A stretch of 64,000 nucleotides of DNA from Blastocatellia bacterium (lineage in GTDB: Bacteria; Acidobacteriota; Blastocatellia; UBA7656; JADIYM01), in the NCBI GenBank assembly GCA_016705245.1, contig JADIYM010000008.1, forward strand, positions 124,001 to 188,000, given 5' to 3'. The translations under genes were made by a program, and so were the position numbers. Position 1 is the first letter of the stretch, and the number at the start of each line of letters is the position of its first letter. Below the pieces are notes generated by a model. That model ran no database searches. It was not told the origin of the DNA and saw only the letters and a list, made by a program, of their open reading frames with translations. Below, in pieces: positions 46,948-55,560 of this stretch.

Positions 46948-47976
46948 ATGTCAGCCATTGCACCCCAGGCGCGCCGCTGGACGGCTATTGTCGCGCTGGT
47001 CCTTGCGTGCTTCGTCGCCGTGCCGGCGTCGCAGTCGTTCGCCGCGCAGAAATCCAAGGACAAGAAGTCCAAGAAGGCCAGCGGTCCGTCGAACGCGCCG
47101 ACGACGACCGGAACACCGATGATGTGGACGGACCGCGGAAATGTCGCGGGTCTCGACCTCATTCATGGCATCGGAAACGCCGACACCATGCCGAAGGCTC
47201 CGTTCACGTTCGTCAAGGAAGACGTCTCGGGAACGAATCCGAAGATCCGGATTACGGACGCGAACGGCATGACTTGGAACATGAAGTTTGACGAAGAAGT
47301 GCACGCCGAGATCGCCGGCAGCCGCTTTGCGTGGGCGTGCGGGTACATGGTCGAGGAGAGCCACTACGTCGCCTCGGGCACCGTGGACGGCGTGACCGGT
47401 CTCGGCCGTGCGAAGAAGTTCGTTGGCTCGAACGGCTCGTTCTCGGCTGCGATGTTCGAGCGTCGGCCGGATGACATCGCGCGCCGCAAGACGCCCTGGG
47501 CGTGGGATTCGAATCCATTCGTCGGCACGAAGGAACTGTCGGGACTGGCGATCCTCGCCGTGATGATGAACAACTGGGATGCGAAGGTCGACAACAACAA
47601 CGTCCTAGGAATGTGGAGCGCTGACAAGTCAGCCGTTCACGAGTGGTACATCGTCGCCGACTGGGGCGGCACGTTCGGAAAGATGGGCGGCTTCATGTCG
47701 CATTCCAAGTGGGATCTCGCCGCCTTTAGCGAGCAGGGCTTCATCAAGGGAGTTTCGGGCGGCCGGCTTCAGCTTAACTACTCGGGCAAGGGTGGCAACA
47801 TCCTCAAGTCGGTTCCGCTCGACCACGCTCGCTGGTTCGCCGGCGTCGTCGGACAACTGACGGATGCCCAGTTGGCGGACGCCTTCAAGGCCGCAGGTGC
47901 CTCGCCCGCAGAGGTCAGCGGCTTCGCGGCGCGCATGCGCGCCAAGATCAACGAGCTGAAGGCGGCAGTCAGGTAG
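46948..47976 (+). CDS. Secreted protein of unknown function, possibly kinase-like
   Basis: 342 residues. Signal peptide (about 1-34), a Lys/Ser-rich spacer (KSKDKKSKKASG), then a single domain. Notable motifs in order: ITDANGMTWNMKFDEEVHAE, SRFAWACGY, LAILAVMMNNWDAKVDNNN and WYIVADWGGTFGK, then a helical C-terminus LTDAQLADAFKAAGASPAEV. The order Lys, Glu, N-W-D-x-K-x-x-N-N, D-x-G-G is reminiscent of atypical protein/lipid kinases (HipA, Fam20C-type), but I cannot assign the family. AAAGGAG precedes ATG 46948 by about 11 nt. It is a single gene between repeat-rich gaps. Confidence 0.7.
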   Translation: MSAIAPQARRWTAIVALVLACFVAVPASQSFAAQKSKDKKSKKASGPSNAPTTTGTPMMWTDRGNVAGLDLIHGIGNADTMPKAPFTFVKEDVSGTNPKIRITDANGMTWNMKFDEEVHAEIAGSRFAWACGYMVEESHYVASGTVDGVTGLGRAKKFVGSNGSFSAAMFERRPDDIARRKTPWAWDSNPFVGTKELSGLAILAVMMNNWDAKVDNNNVLGMWSADKSAVHEWYIVADWGGTFGKMGGFMSHSKWDLAAFSEQGFIKGVSGGRLQLNYSGKGGNILKSVPLDHARWFAGVVGQLTDAQLADAFKAAGASPAEVSGFAARMRAKINELKAAVR

Positions 47977-48003
47977 GATTCACGATCCCCGCGCAGGGGG
48001 GCG

Positions 48004-48804
48004 CTAACCGCGTCCCCTCTGCCTGGCAGCTTCGAAGAGAATCACAGCGGCAGCGATTCCGGCGTTCAGGGACTCAACCGGGGACACCAGGGGAATCGAA
48101 ACTGTTTCGCTGATGGTCGAGAGGGCGTCGGACGAGAGTCCGGCGCCCTCGTTCCCTATCACGAGCATCGTGGGACGCTTCCAGTTGAAGTCGGCGTAGT
48201 CGACGGTACCCGTGGCCGCTGCGCCGACGACCACTCCGTCCAGCTTCCCGATCTCGTGGGCAACGAGGTCGAGTGGAAGGCGCCGCACGACGGGCAAGCG
48301 GAACGCTGATCCCATGGACGCCCGAAGTGCCTTGGGACCATAAACTTCCGCGGTTCCGGGCGTCGTAACGACGCCCGATCCGCCGGCTGCCTCGGTCGCG
48401 CGGACAATCGTTCCGACGTTACCGGGATCCTGCAGTCCGTCCAGTGCGACGACGAGCGGACACTCGTTGTCGAGGAGGTTGTCGAGCTCAAACCGGGGAC
48501 GCGTACCGAGCGCGACGACGCCTTGCGGCGTTTCCGTGTCGCAGATCGTCCGCATGATCGGTTCGGGTACCATTGCGCCGCGCACATGCGCCCGCGCTAC
48601 GCGCGACAGAACCGCCTCACCCTTCTCGCTCTCTGCGAATGAAGCCGTGTATATCAGCGCCTCGAGCAGGGTCGAGGACCGGAGTGCCTCGTCGACGAGA
48701 CGCGAGCCCTCGATGAAGAGGTGAAGCGGTTCCTCGCCGTCGCGGATCCGCTGCGCCCGCTTGATGAGAGGATTGTGTCGGCTCGTGATCTGCTCTGTCA
48801 GCAC
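48004..48804 (-). CDS. SpoU/TrmH-family RNA 2'-O-methyltransferase
   Basis: 266 residues. N-terminal substrate-binding domain (ITSRHNPLIKRAQRIRDGEE) followed by the knotted SPOUT methyltransferase domain with its three motifs: LDGLQDPGNVGTIVRATEA (motif 1), VIGNEGAGLS (motif 2) and IPLVSPVESLNAGIAAAVILFEA (motif 3, given in part). It methylates a ribose in rRNA or tRNA with S-adenosylmethionine; the target base is not known (RlmB or TsnR types are possible). Start GTG 48804; the longer frame to 49050 reads through an inverted repeat. Single gene on the minus strand. Confidence 0.9.
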   Translation of the reverse strand: MLTEQITSRHNPLIKRAQRIRDGEEPLHLFIEGSRLVDEALRSSTLLEALIYTASFAESEKGEAVLSRVARAHVRGAMVPEPIMRTICDTETPQGVVALGTRPRFELDNLLDNECPLVVALDGLQDPGNVGTIVRATEAAGGSGVVTTPGTAEVYGPKALRASMGSAFRLPVVRRLPLDLVAHEIGKLDGVVVGAAATGTVDYADFNWKRPTMLVIGNEGAGLSSDALSTISETVSIPLVSPVESLNAGIAAAVILFEAARQRGRG

Positions 48805-48876
48805 GCGGGTGAGAGTACGAGGCGCCCGGAACCGTGTCAAACGCGGGAGTTGCGCCCGACGGCCGACTCCTGTCCG

Positions 48877-49000
48877 TTGCGCGAGGCGCCTTGGAGTGCG
48901 GCGCGAAGCGCCGCTTTGGATTCGATCTCTCCTCATTGCACTTCGGTTGAGGAATCGAAAGCGGTGCTTCACGCCGCACTCCAAAGCGCTTCGCGCATTG
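48877..49000. repeat. Inverted repeat, GGAGTGCGGCG family
   Basis: Arms 48877-48917 and 48958-48999 pair over about 41 bp with a few mismatches; core TTGGAGTGCGGCGYGAAGCR. The loop is about 40 bp. It lies in the 357-bp gap between trmH and the metalloprotease gene, which holds nothing else recognisable except that gene's ribosome site. Confidence 0.8.
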
Positions 49001-49161
49001 ATTCTGAGTCTCCTGTATCTACTCACCTCGCCGTGCCTCCTTTGGTTCATGGGTCGCTCTGGAAACTCCGGGATTGACAGGATTCGCGTTCAGCCCCGAA
49101 AGTTAAGTTCCTGCCCTTGAATGCCGATGACCCCCGTAAGTTCGCGTCCGGAGGATTGACA

Positions 49162-51216
49162 ATGAAAATCTCGAGCGCCCCGAATAGAGGCCGCCGCATT
49201 GCGAGTATCGCAGCGATAGTCGCAACCCTCCTTGTTCCAGTAGTTGGCGGAGTCGCGGTGATTGCCGGGCCGCCTGCGCCGCCGGCCGACGGACCTGAGG
49301 TCTGGAGGTTTCGCGTTGAGGGGGACGCCGCCGCGCGCTCTGGCGTGGCCGAGGCTCGTTTCGTCTCGATTGATCGCCCATCTGGGCCTTTGCCGAACGC
49401 GATCAGGCTGGCGGGAGTGCCTGTCGGGACTGAACGAACCACCGAGTTTCTGATGGAGGCATTCGAGGTCTTCACTCCCGACGCGCAAATCACGGCCGTA
49501 ACGGAGCAAGGGGACGTGACGCTCCCAGGGCCCACGTCGAAGGTCTACCGTGGACGCTCTGTCGATGGAACGGCGGATGCTGTGCTGGGCGTCGACGGTG
49601 CCGCCATTCAGTTACTCCTGAATTCTTCTGGAGAGACCCACGTGGTGCTCCCGGTCGACGACCTGGGGGGCAGGCTCGTCATGGCGAAGAGCGCAGCGCT
49701 GCGTCCTCCGTCGGTCGAGACGCCGTGCGCCACCGACCTCGTGCCCGAGAACCGCACGTTTCTCGAAGAGTGGCCCGAATTCGAGCGCCGGGCGTCGGAA
49801 CGGGTGCTGACGACCACGGTTCTCGATGCGGACCTGATGGTCGATGTGAACCAGAGCCTGTTCAACGGGCCATTCGGCGGCAGCACGGTGAATGCGACGA
49901 ACTACATGAACGTCCTCATCGGCGCAGTCTCGGCCATCTACCTGCGCGACGTGAACGTGCGACTGCGCATCTCCTCACTCACGATCTGGACGACTGCAGA
50001 TCCGTTCTCAGGGACGAGCTCGAGCGGACAACTCACCAACTATCGGAACTGGTGCAACACGAACCGGACCGGCGTATCACGCGATCTCGCGCACCTCTTC
50101 GCCAATGGGAATGTCACCAACTTCGGCGGCATCGCCTATCTGGGCGTGCTCTGCAACAGCCAGTTTGGCTATGGCGTGAGCAATGTCTACGCGAACGTCT
50201 CGTTTCCGACGGCCAGTTACCAGTGGGACATCAACGTCACGGCGCACGAGCTCGGTCACAACTTCGCGAGCAATCACACGCACTGTTTCAGCCCGCCAAT
50301 CGACATGTGCTACGGCCAGGAATCCGGTTGCTACGGCGGTCCGTCGGTACCGGTCACCGGCACGATAATGAGCTACTGCCACCTGACGAGCGGCGGTATC
50401 ACGATGGTTTTCCATCAACGGTGCATCGACGTGATCCGGGCCGCCTCTGAATCCGCCTTCTGCCTTACGGCAACGCCGACGGTCGCGCGGGATACGGTCG
50501 GGATCTACATCGGCTCGTCGAGCGCCTACTTCCTCAGGAACGTCCACGCTCCCGGGGGAAGCGACTTCCTCGTCAGTTACGGCCCGGCGGGAGCCGGGTG
50601 GACGCCGCTGATGGGTGATTGGAACAACGACGGCATCGACACGCCTGGACTCTACGCCCCGTCGACCGGGACGTTCTTTCTTCGCAACAGCATTTTGCCG
50701 GGCGGGGCCGATGTCGTGTTCGGCTTCGGGCCGGCCGGATCTGGCTGGACGCCGATCGCCGGAGACTGGAACGGCGACGGCGCGGACTCCGTCGGTCTGT
50801 ACAACCCGGCGACGGGATCGTTCTTCCTGCGTAACAGCCTTTCGCCGGGCGGTGCGGATCGAGTGTTCAACTTCGGTCCAGGCGGGCTGGGCTGGCTCCC
50901 GGTTGCAGGCGATTGGGACGGCGACGGAATCGACACGGCGGGAGTGTACGATCCAGCGAACAGCGTGTTCTACCTCAGAAACCTGCACGCTGCCGGTGCC
51001 GCGAATGTCGTAATGTCGTTTGGCCCTGCAGGATCCGGATGGCGGCCGATCGTCGGCGACTGGAACGGCGACACGAAGGTCTCGGTCGGTCTTTATGCTC
51101 CTTCGACTGGAACTTTCTTCCTGAAAGACCTGCTCGTTCCCGGGCCTGCGGATCTTGTTTATTCCTTTGGCGGACCGAACGCGACCCCGATTTCGGGGAA
51201 TTGGGACGGAAACTGA
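49162..51216 (+). CDS. Secreted zinc metalloprotease with C-terminal GDW repeats
   Basis: 684 residues. Signal peptide (about 1-36), a propeptide-like region, then a reprolysin/M12-like catalytic domain with zinc site HELGHNFASNHTHC (HExGHxxxxxH, with Ala in place of the usual Gly) and a downstream Met-turn candidate GTIMSYCH. Several Cys pairs suggest disulfides. The C-terminal third holds five repeats of about 57 residues with GDWNxDGxDxxGLYxPxTGxFFLRN, a VCBS/FG-GAP-like beta-propeller arrangement. ATG 49162 has GGAGG 8 nt upstream; the frame open to 49117 is not needed. Likely an extracellular protease. Confidence 0.85.
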   Translation: MKISSAPNRGRRIASIAAIVATLLVPVVGGVAVIAGPPAPPADGPEVWRFRVEGDAAARSGVAEARFVSIDRPSGPLPNAIRLAGVPVGTERTTEFLMEAFEVFTPDAQITAVTEQGDVTLPGPTSKVYRGRSVDGTADAVLGVDGAAIQLLLNSSGETHVVLPVDDLGGRLVMAKSAALRPPSVETPCATDLVPENRTFLEEWPEFERRASERVLTTTVLDADLMVDVNQSLFNGPFGGSTVNATNYMNVLIGAVSAIYLRDVNVRLRISSLTIWTTADPFSGTSSSGQLTNYRNWCNTNRTGVSRDLAHLFANGNVTNFGGIAYLGVLCNSQFGYGVSNVYANVSFPTASYQWDINVTAHELGHNFASNHTHCFSPPIDMCYGQESGCYGGPSVPVTGTIMSYCHLTSGGITMVFHQRCIDVIRAASESAFCLTATPTVARDTVGIYIGSSSAYFLRNVHAPGGSDFLVSYGPAGAGWTPLMGDWNNDGIDTPGLYAPSTGTFFLRNSILPGGADVVFGFGPAGSGWTPIAGDWNGDGADSVGLYNPATGSFFLRNSLSPGGADRVFNFGPGGLGWLPVAGDWDGDGIDTAGVYDPANSVFYLRNLHAAGAANVVMSFGPAGSGWRPIVGDWNGDTKVSVGLYAPSTGTFFLKDLLVPGPADLVYSFGGPNATPISGNWDGN

Positions 51217-51342
51217 CGGCGAGTGTTTCGATGGTGCGGGCCTCGCGCGCTAAGCCTCTCGTCTCTGACGGGAGCTTCGTGCGCACGGGTTCCGCACCCC
51301 GCGTTTGACGCTCTCCGCCGCGCGCCCGTAGACTGCCCGCGA

Positions 51343-53889
51343 ATGCTTCGATCAATTGCACTTTGAGCCGCCGCCGCACTCGCGGTCGTTGTCGTCGTTG
51401 CGCTCGCGCCGTCCGCGCAAGCCGAAACGCGGGCGGTTACGTTTCCGACGGCGCTCAAGCCGAATACGCTCAACAACGTGGCGGTCAGCCGTACTGCGCC
51501 CGTGGCGTTCATCGGATCGCGTGAAACGGACACCGTGTTCGCTTTCGACCCGCGGACGGGGACGGCGATCGGTCAGATTGAGGTTGCCGACGGACCGCTT
51601 TACATCGAGGTTCACGAACAGGCGGGCACCCGAACGCTTGCCATCAGCTGCGACGGGTTTCTGGGTGCAGCGACAAATGTCATTGCCCTGGTTGATGCGA
51701 CCGATCCGCGTGCGATGCGCGTTCTCAGAACTGTAGCGCTACCTCCGCAGCACGTCTTCTTTCTTGGATACCGGACGCTGAGATTCGTCGACGACGGCAC
51801 GGTCGTCCTCGTGACGGCGACGAACGAGAACACGGCCGTCGCTCTTCTCGTGTCCTACGATGTGGCGACGGGAGCCGAGCTCGGTCGCGTCGAGGTCGGA
51901 TTCGCGCCAGGGAGTATCGACATCGGGAACGATGGTTCGCGCCGGATCGTGGCGATTTCCCAGTCGGTTGCCCCACGGGGGCGCGTCACCATCGTCGATG
52001 CGACGGACGTCGACGGGATGCAGGCGATCCGCATCATCAAGTTTCCCCGAAAGTCCGGTTTCTACAACGTCAACAACGTCGAGCTTGCGGATGACGCTAG
52101 CTTTGGCGTCGTGGCGACTGGCGACGGCAACGTTTTCTTCACCTTCGAGCCGGTGAGCGGCCGTGTCCTCGCCAAGACCATTACCGGGGCATTCCCTACC
52201 TATTCGCGTCTGTTCTCGGCCGGAGGCGAGCCGAGGCTGCTCGTGACCGGTGAGAACGCGTCGGCCGTATACATCTACGCGATCGCGGACCCGTCCGCAC
52301 CGACGCTCGTGGGCGTCTATGACGCTCCATCGGTTTTTGTCGACGTCGAGCCGGTCATTTCGTCGGACGGCGCCACCGCATTCGCGGGGACGACGGATGG
52401 GAATCGGATCTATGCCGTCGACCTCTCGAACGGCGCGCTGCGTTACCAGGTGTCGACGGGACAACGACCCATCTCGACCGCGGTCTGGGAAGGCGGGGGA
52501 GAACGCTACGTATGTTCGGCTGCGGCGAATTCTTCCGACGTGACGACATTTCGTGACTCGAACGGGGCATTCATCAGCTTCCGGTTCTCGGGACCTGCCA
52601 ATGCCGCGCTCTTCTCGCTTTACCAGAACATCGTGATCGATCGGACCGGAACGACAGCCTACGTAACGTCGCAACGGACGAACGAGCTGCTCGCTATCGA
52701 CATCGCCACGGCGTCGGTCGTGGGCCGGGTCGAGGTCGGACCGGAACCTTCTCAGATCGCGATTGCCCAGGATTCCAGCGGGCGCCGCACCTTGCTCGCA
52801 CTGTGCTTTGGTAACGCGACGCTCGCGGCCGTCGACGTGACGGACCCCTCGAACCTGCGGCTCGAGCGACAGACGACAATCGAAACGCCTTACCCATTCT
52901 TCCTGGAGTTCGCGACAGTGGCAGTGACGTCCGATGGAACGACCGCCTTCGTCGCGGATGGGAATCAGTTCGTCTACGCGATCGACGTCGCAACGGGCGA
53001 GACACGGGGATCGGTCGGTACGGGATTCATTCCGGTCACAACGTCGCTTCACGAGGACCGCGGGCGACGGCTCCTGGCGGTTCTTAACGCATCGAGTGAC
53101 AGCTCGTCGGTGACTGTGCTCGACGTGTCGTCTCCGGGCGCGATGCGAATCGTCTCCACGACTCCGCTCCCGAGGAACCTCTTCGTCGCGCTCAACAACG
53201 TCCCCCGTTTTTCGGTCGACGGACGCTTCGTGTTCGTGGGTGCGAGCCTGTCCGAGATCATGTTCACGATCAACGTCGAATCGGGAACGATAGTCGGCGC
53301 GCTTGAGAAGACGAGCGCCGTCGTGCCCGCGCCGTTCGCTGACGGTGCCACGCAGCTTTTTGCCGTTGCGAATCTCGGTACCGATCTGACCAGGACGTAT
53401 CGTTTGAAGAAGTCAGGCTCGCCGAAGGCGGCGACGTCGGTTGCCGAGCTCGAGAACGGATTCGTGCTCGTCGGAAACGATCCGGTTGTGGCGCGGGACG
53501 GATCAACGGGCTACGTCCCGAACTACGGACGGTCCAGCCTTGTGGCGTTCAATCCGAGAACGGGCGATCTCACGGGCGAACTGCCCCTCGGAAAGGGCCC
53601 GGGGCAAATCGCGATCCACGAGTCGACCGGCACTGTCGTCGCCATCGAGGTGAACGGCTCCGCGAGTCGGATCCTCATCGCGAATCTCGCGGATCTCGCT
53701 GCCGTGCGAATGGCCGCTGTCGCATTTCCGTCTCGAGTTGTCACCGCGAACGGTGGACGGCCCACTGGCGCCGTAACGGCCGCCGATCTTCGCCGGGAGC
53801 GGACACAGCGTCCGCGTGTGGCGACCTACTCACTTACCGATCGCCGGTTGCAAACATGGCAGGCCCCCTCGAAGTCGAAATCAAGGTGA
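51343..53889 (+). CDS. Secreted beta-propeller (YVTN-like) protein with in-frame TGA in its signal peptide
   Basis: 849 codons from ATG 51343. The N-terminus reads MLRSIAL, stop (TGA 51364-51366), then AAAALAVVVVVALAPSAQA in the same frame: an ordinary signal peptide broken at codon 8. The mature protein is a chain of YVTN-like propeller blades (VTSDGTTAFVADGNQFVYAIDVATGE in part; ELLAIDIATASVVGRVEVG). No internal start with a ribosome site restores export; the computed frame begins at GTG 51478 after the signal. Either a substitution error or a genuine nonsense mutation. The 3' end overlaps the CYTH gene by 34 bp. Ligand unknown. Confidence 0.75.
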
Positions 53890-54458
53890 AGTGTGATGAC
53901 GTCAGCGCTCTTGTCGACGGCCATCCGGAACTTGGCTGGACGGTTGTCGAGCCCAGGCACTTCGAATCCAACGACGTCTTCGAGCAGCCGGAGGAGGCGC
54001 TCAAGCGGCGCGGTTCGATCCTTCGACTGCGGGTCGCCGGCGGGCGGGCCACGTTGACGTACAAGGGACTCGTTCCGGAAAGTGCCGGAACGAGCGTAAA
54101 GATTCGCGAGGAGCTAGAGACCGACGTCACTGCACCCGAGACGCTTGCCGAGATTTTCGTCAAGCTTGGCATGCGGCGGTCGTTTCGGTACGAGAAATTC
54201 AGGACCGTGTATCGACTTCGACTCGGTGACATCGAAGTTCTCGCCATGCGCGACGAGCTCCCGTTCGGCGAATTTCTCGAGCTCGAAGGTCCGGAACCCG
54301 CGGTCCGTGCCGTTGCCGACGCGCTAGGGATCGACGAGGCCCGCTACGTCGCCGATAGCTACATCGGGATTCAGTCGATGCTCTGTGCCGCGCGCGGCGT
54401 CGAGCTCGAGGATCTCGTGTTCAGGGAAGGGGAAGCTGACGGCCTTGATTTGGCTTGA
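53856..54458 (+). CDS. CYTH-domain protein (class IV adenylate cyclase/triphosphatase-like)
   Basis: 200 residues. The CYTH hallmark ExExK appears as LEVEIKVK at residues 5-12, followed by RLRVAGGRATLTYKG and KIREELETDV, with RYEKFRTVYRL and FLELEG completing the metal- and triphosphate-binding tunnel. Family activities include inorganic triphosphatase, thiamine triphosphatase and CyaB-type adenylate cyclase; the sequence does not decide. ATG 53856 lies inside the 3' end of the propeller gene. A further 50-codon open stretch (to 54585) follows in another frame with no recognisable domain. Confidence 0.85.
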   Translation: MAGPLEVEIKVKCDDVSALVDGHPELGWTVVEPRHFESNDVFEQPEEALKRRGSILRLRVAGGRATLTYKGLVPESAGTSVKIREELETDVTAPETLAEIFVKLGMRRSFRYEKFRTVYRLRLGDIEVLAMRDELPFGEFLELEGPEPAVRAVADALGIDEARYVADSYIGIQSMLCAARGVELEDLVFREGEADGLDLA

Positions 54459-54581
54459 GTACAGGGGTGCGGCGGTCGACGACGCAATCGCGTGCCCGGT
54501 CCACGCTGAATCGTTCGACCGGCCTCCAGCGAGACGAGGCAGACGGCTGCCGGTCGTCCACGTCAATCCGGAGCGCCCGGC

Positions 54582-55553
54582 GTGAAAGCCATGATCCTCG
54601 CCGCCGGTTTCGGAACCCGACTGTGGCCGCTTACCGAAGACCGGACGAAGCCGGCAGTTCCGTTCCTTGGCAAGCCGCTTGTCGCCTACAGCGTCGAATA
54701 CGTCCACCGCTTCGGCGTCCGTGACGTCGTGGTGAACCTGCATCATCAAGGTGACTCGGTGCGCGCGGCCCTGGGCGACGGCTCGTCGTTCGGTTGCCGC
54801 ATCCACTACTCGATCGAGGACGAGATCCTCGGCACGGGTGGAGCCATCGACCGGGCGAAGGAGTTGCTCGACGGTGACGACTTCATCGTCATGAACGGCA
54901 AACTCGTCACGGACATCGATCTCGCGCCGGCCCTCGCTGAACACCGCGACCGTGGTGCCATCGCGACGCTCGTGCTGCTCCCGAACTCGAAACTCGAGCG
55001 GTTCACGATCGTGCAGCGCGACGGGACAGGACTAATCACGGGCTTCGACGGATTTCCCGACCCCGAGCATCAGCACGCCGACGTCCCGCTCATGTTCACC
55101 GGAATCCAGATCCTGTCGCCGCGGATCTTCGCCTACATCCCCCGCTCCCGCTTTTCACACACGACGACCGAGGCGTTTCCTGCGGCTATTGCTGCCGGAA
55201 ACCGCGTCGTAGGTCACGTCGGATCGGGAAACTGGAAAGAGATGTCGACGCTGGAGCGATATCTCGACGAGTCCATTGCGTGTGCGCGGGCCGTGGGTGG
55301 ATCGAACGTGATCGGGCAGGGAAGTCGAGTCGACCCCGGTGCCGAGGTGTCGGAGAGCGTGCTCTGGAGGGACGTCACAGTCGATGCCGGCGCCGTTGTC
55401 ACGCGGTCGATTCTCGGTGACGGGGTGCGCATTCGAGAGGGCGTCCGGATTGTGGATTCCGTCGTGGTGCGGGCAGAAATCGTACGGGAAATCGAACGTG
55501 GACGCGTGATTGGGGACCTCCTTGTGGCCCCGATTCGGCCGGTGCTAGACTGA
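54582..55553 (+). CDS. Sugar nucleotidyltransferase, MurU/RmlA-like, with left-handed beta-helix
   Basis: 323 residues. N-terminal nucleotidyltransferase domain with LAAGFGTRLWPLTEDRTKP; then a C-terminal hexapeptide (left-handed beta-helix) region from about residue 245 (VIGQGSRVDPGAEVSESVLW, VTVDAGAVVTRSIL). The usual metal-binding NGD is NGK here (IVMNGKLVTDIDL). Such enzymes make nucleotide sugars from sugar-1-phosphate. Because the next gene is AmgK-like, the substrate may be MurNAc-1-phosphate, as for MurU, but mannose- or glucose-1-phosphate remains possible and MurU of Pseudomonas lacks the beta-helix. GTG 54582 start, or ATG 54591. Confidence 0.8.
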   Translation: MKAMILAAGFGTRLWPLTEDRTKPAVPFLGKPLVAYSVEYVHRFGVRDVVVNLHHQGDSVRAALGDGSSFGCRIHYSIEDEILGTGGAIDRAKELLDGDDFIVMNGKLVTDIDLAPALAEHRDRGAIATLVLLPNSKLERFTIVQRDGTGLITGFDGFPDPEHQHADVPLMFTGIQILSPRIFAYIPRSRFSHTTTEAFPAAIAAGNRVVGHVGSGNWKEMSTLERYLDESIACARAVGGSNVIGQGSRVDPGAEVSESVLWRDVTVDAGAVVTRSILGDGVRIREGVRIVDSVVVRAEIVREIERGRVIGDLLVAPIRPVLD

Positions 55554-55560
55554 CGCGCCC

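Noticed and set aside
51361..51400. Selenocysteine at TGA 51364
   Set aside because: The codon is in the hydrophobic core of a signal peptide, no catalytic role is possible there, and no bacterial SECIS hairpin is evident.
54445..54585. Small gene downstream of the CYTH gene
   Set aside because: A 46-50 codon open stretch (LEYRGAAVDDAIACPVH...) looks protein-like but has no start with a ribosome site and no known match; not firm enough to list.
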